From NCBI RefSeq assembly GCF_937880195.1, contig NZ_CALFLA010000020.1, forward strand, positions 1 to 6,394: a stretch of 6,394 bases of DNA, given 5' to 3'. Origin of the DNA: an uncultured Blautia sp. (lineage in GTDB: Bacteria; Bacillota; Clostridia; Lachnospirales; Lachnospiraceae). Position 1 is the first letter of the stretch, and the number at the start of each line of letters is the position of its first letter. The position numbers and the translations under genes are program-made. Shown piece by piece: positions 5,655 to 6,394 of this stretch. The notes beneath the pieces were generated by a model. It saw only the letters and a program-made list of their open reading frames with translations, did not search any database and was not told the origin of the DNA.

Positions 5655-5664
5655 GTCATCCTCC
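5655..5664 (-). promoter_or_regulatory. aroB: ribosome binding site of aroB
   Basis: The - strand reads CAGGAGGATG here; GGAGGA ends seven bases before the aroB ATG at 5651. The ATG inside this string is out of frame with AroB and is not the start. It is the only recognisable element in the 18-bp gap after ylmH, so no separate promoter or terminator fits there. Confidence 0.75.
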
Positions 5665-5669
5665 TGTTT

Positions 5670-6394
5670 TTATACGTATCTCATAAGAGTTACAGACGTC
5701 CTGCCTTTTTTTGTTTTGCCCTGTATTCCGTCAAAACGAAAACGGCCTTTGCCGCGGACAGAAATGATATCCCCTTCCAAAGGCTCATAGCCGTTGGAGG
5801 TTACAAGCTTTCCGTTTACAAATACCTGCCCGCTTTCAATAAAAGAAACCATGCTGCTTCTGGAAGACTGAAAAGCAATGGCGATCAGCGCATCCAGCCG
5901 GATGGAGGAACAGGTTCCAAAAACAGGGGAAAGCTTTGGTTCAGGCATTTCGCTGGGATCTTCTACAGAATAAGCAGTCACTGTTGTATGGCGTACCCGG
6001 CAGAGATTCTCCAAAAGGAAGTCCTTGATCTTTTTATGGCAGAATATCCAGGCGCCATGGTCCTGAACCAGAATATCGCCTATTACAGACCGCTCCACTC
6101 CCAACCCAAGAACTGTTCCGAGATAATCTCTGTGGGTAAGCGGTTCAGAAAACTTCAGCGCTTTTGGCTCCACCTTGATACAGCAGATCGGATAATCCCA
6201 GGAAAAAACAAGAGCATCAGGATGAAATGCGATCATCTGACGCTCTGCCTGATCATATCCTCCAAAGCCTTCCATTACTACTCCTGGAAATTGCGATGCC
6301 TGGCTTTTTACCAGACTTTGTTCGTTTAAATTAAGAAAATCCGAAAAGGTGACAATATCTCTCTGATAAGAGAGATTTGCCAGTTCCCGGATTC
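5670..6394 (-). CDS. YlmH-family S4-domain RNA-binding protein, 5' end outside window
   Basis: The frame is open from the stop (TAA, 5670-5672) to the window edge, giving 240 visible residues of an expected 255-265. The in-frame ATG at 6275 is therefore internal: 39 upstream codons read IRELANLSYQRDIVTFSDFL and onward, as YlmH proteins do. The N-terminal YlmH-specific region includes FGGYDQAERQ. A C-terminal S4 RNA-binding domain covers about the last 80 residues, with the core SIRLDALIAIAFQSSRS and the SGQVFVNGKLV turn. In Bacillus, ylmH lies in the ylm group beside division genes; the protein has been reported to bind obstructed 50S subunits in ribosome-associated quality control (from memory). 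Here it heads, as far as seen, a run with aroB, lspA and rluD. The promoter must lie outside the window. Identification is confident; function is inferred from homologues. Confidence 0.9.
   Translation of the reverse strand, partial: IRELANLSYQRDIVTFSDFLNLNEQSLVKSQASQFPGVVMEGFGGYDQAERQMIAFHPDALVFSWDYPICCIKVEPKALKFSEPLTHRDYLGTVLGLGVERSVIGDILVQDHGAWIFCHKKIKDFLLENLCRVRHTTVTAYSVEDPSEMPEPKLSPVFGTCSSIRLDALIAIAFQSSRSSMVSFIESGQVFVNGKLVTSNGYEPLEGDIISVRGKGRFRFDGIQGKTKKGRTSVTLMRYV

Noticed and set aside
5988..6329. 113-codon open frame on the + strand antisense to ylmH
   Set aside because: It lies wholly within the conserved YlmH frame, which stays open to the window edge.

Overview
The window looks like ordinary chromosome of an anaerobic Clostridia bacterium, most likely of the Lachnospiraceae type. 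The grounds are moderate G+C, AGGAG-type ribosome binding sites, sigma-A-like -35/-10 boxes, and the proteins themselves: an uncharacterised cytidylate-kinase-like protein, a YlmH S4 protein, and a Streptococcus XerS-like tyrosine recombinase. The taxonomic call is inference.

Layout, left to right. Positions 1-417 (+) hold the 3' part of folK (folate synthesis), cut by the window edge. Positions 418-604 have no gene. They hold several inverted repeats and end in a good rho-independent terminator for the + strand, possibly a small structured RNA or simply the folK 3' UTR. Every remaining gene is on the - strand. Positions 605-1666 encode a 353-aa tyrosine recombinase with all six catalytic residues; its length and sequence are closer to the single-recombinase XerS of streptococci than to XerC/XerD. 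Upstream of it, 1667-1870 contains a sigma-A-like promoter, a striking 40-bp interrupted palindrome (1751-1790) and a terminator. Then come dtd (1871-2317, D-aminoacyl-tRNA deacylase) and a cytidylate-kinase-like P-loop protein (2392-3033) with its own promoter and terminator.

Positions 3104-6394 form a tight operon transcribed right to left: ylmH (5' end off the window), aroB, lspA and rluD. The last three are joined by 4-nt ATGA stop/start overlaps. The operon mixes translation and ribosome functions (YlmH, RluD) with lipoprotein processing (LspA) and the shikimate pathway (AroB). Dtd, just downstream, adds tRNA proofreading. These look like co-expressed housekeeping genes rather than one pathway.

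The part most worth a second look is 418-1800. The XerS-like gene, the palindrome directly upstream of it, and the switch of gene orientation from + to - resemble the xerS/dif arrangement at the replication terminus of streptococci. My reading is that 1751-1790 is either the chromosome-dimer resolution (dif-like) site of this recombinase or an autoregulatory operator. I see no insertion sequence, CRISPR array, tRNA or rRNA.
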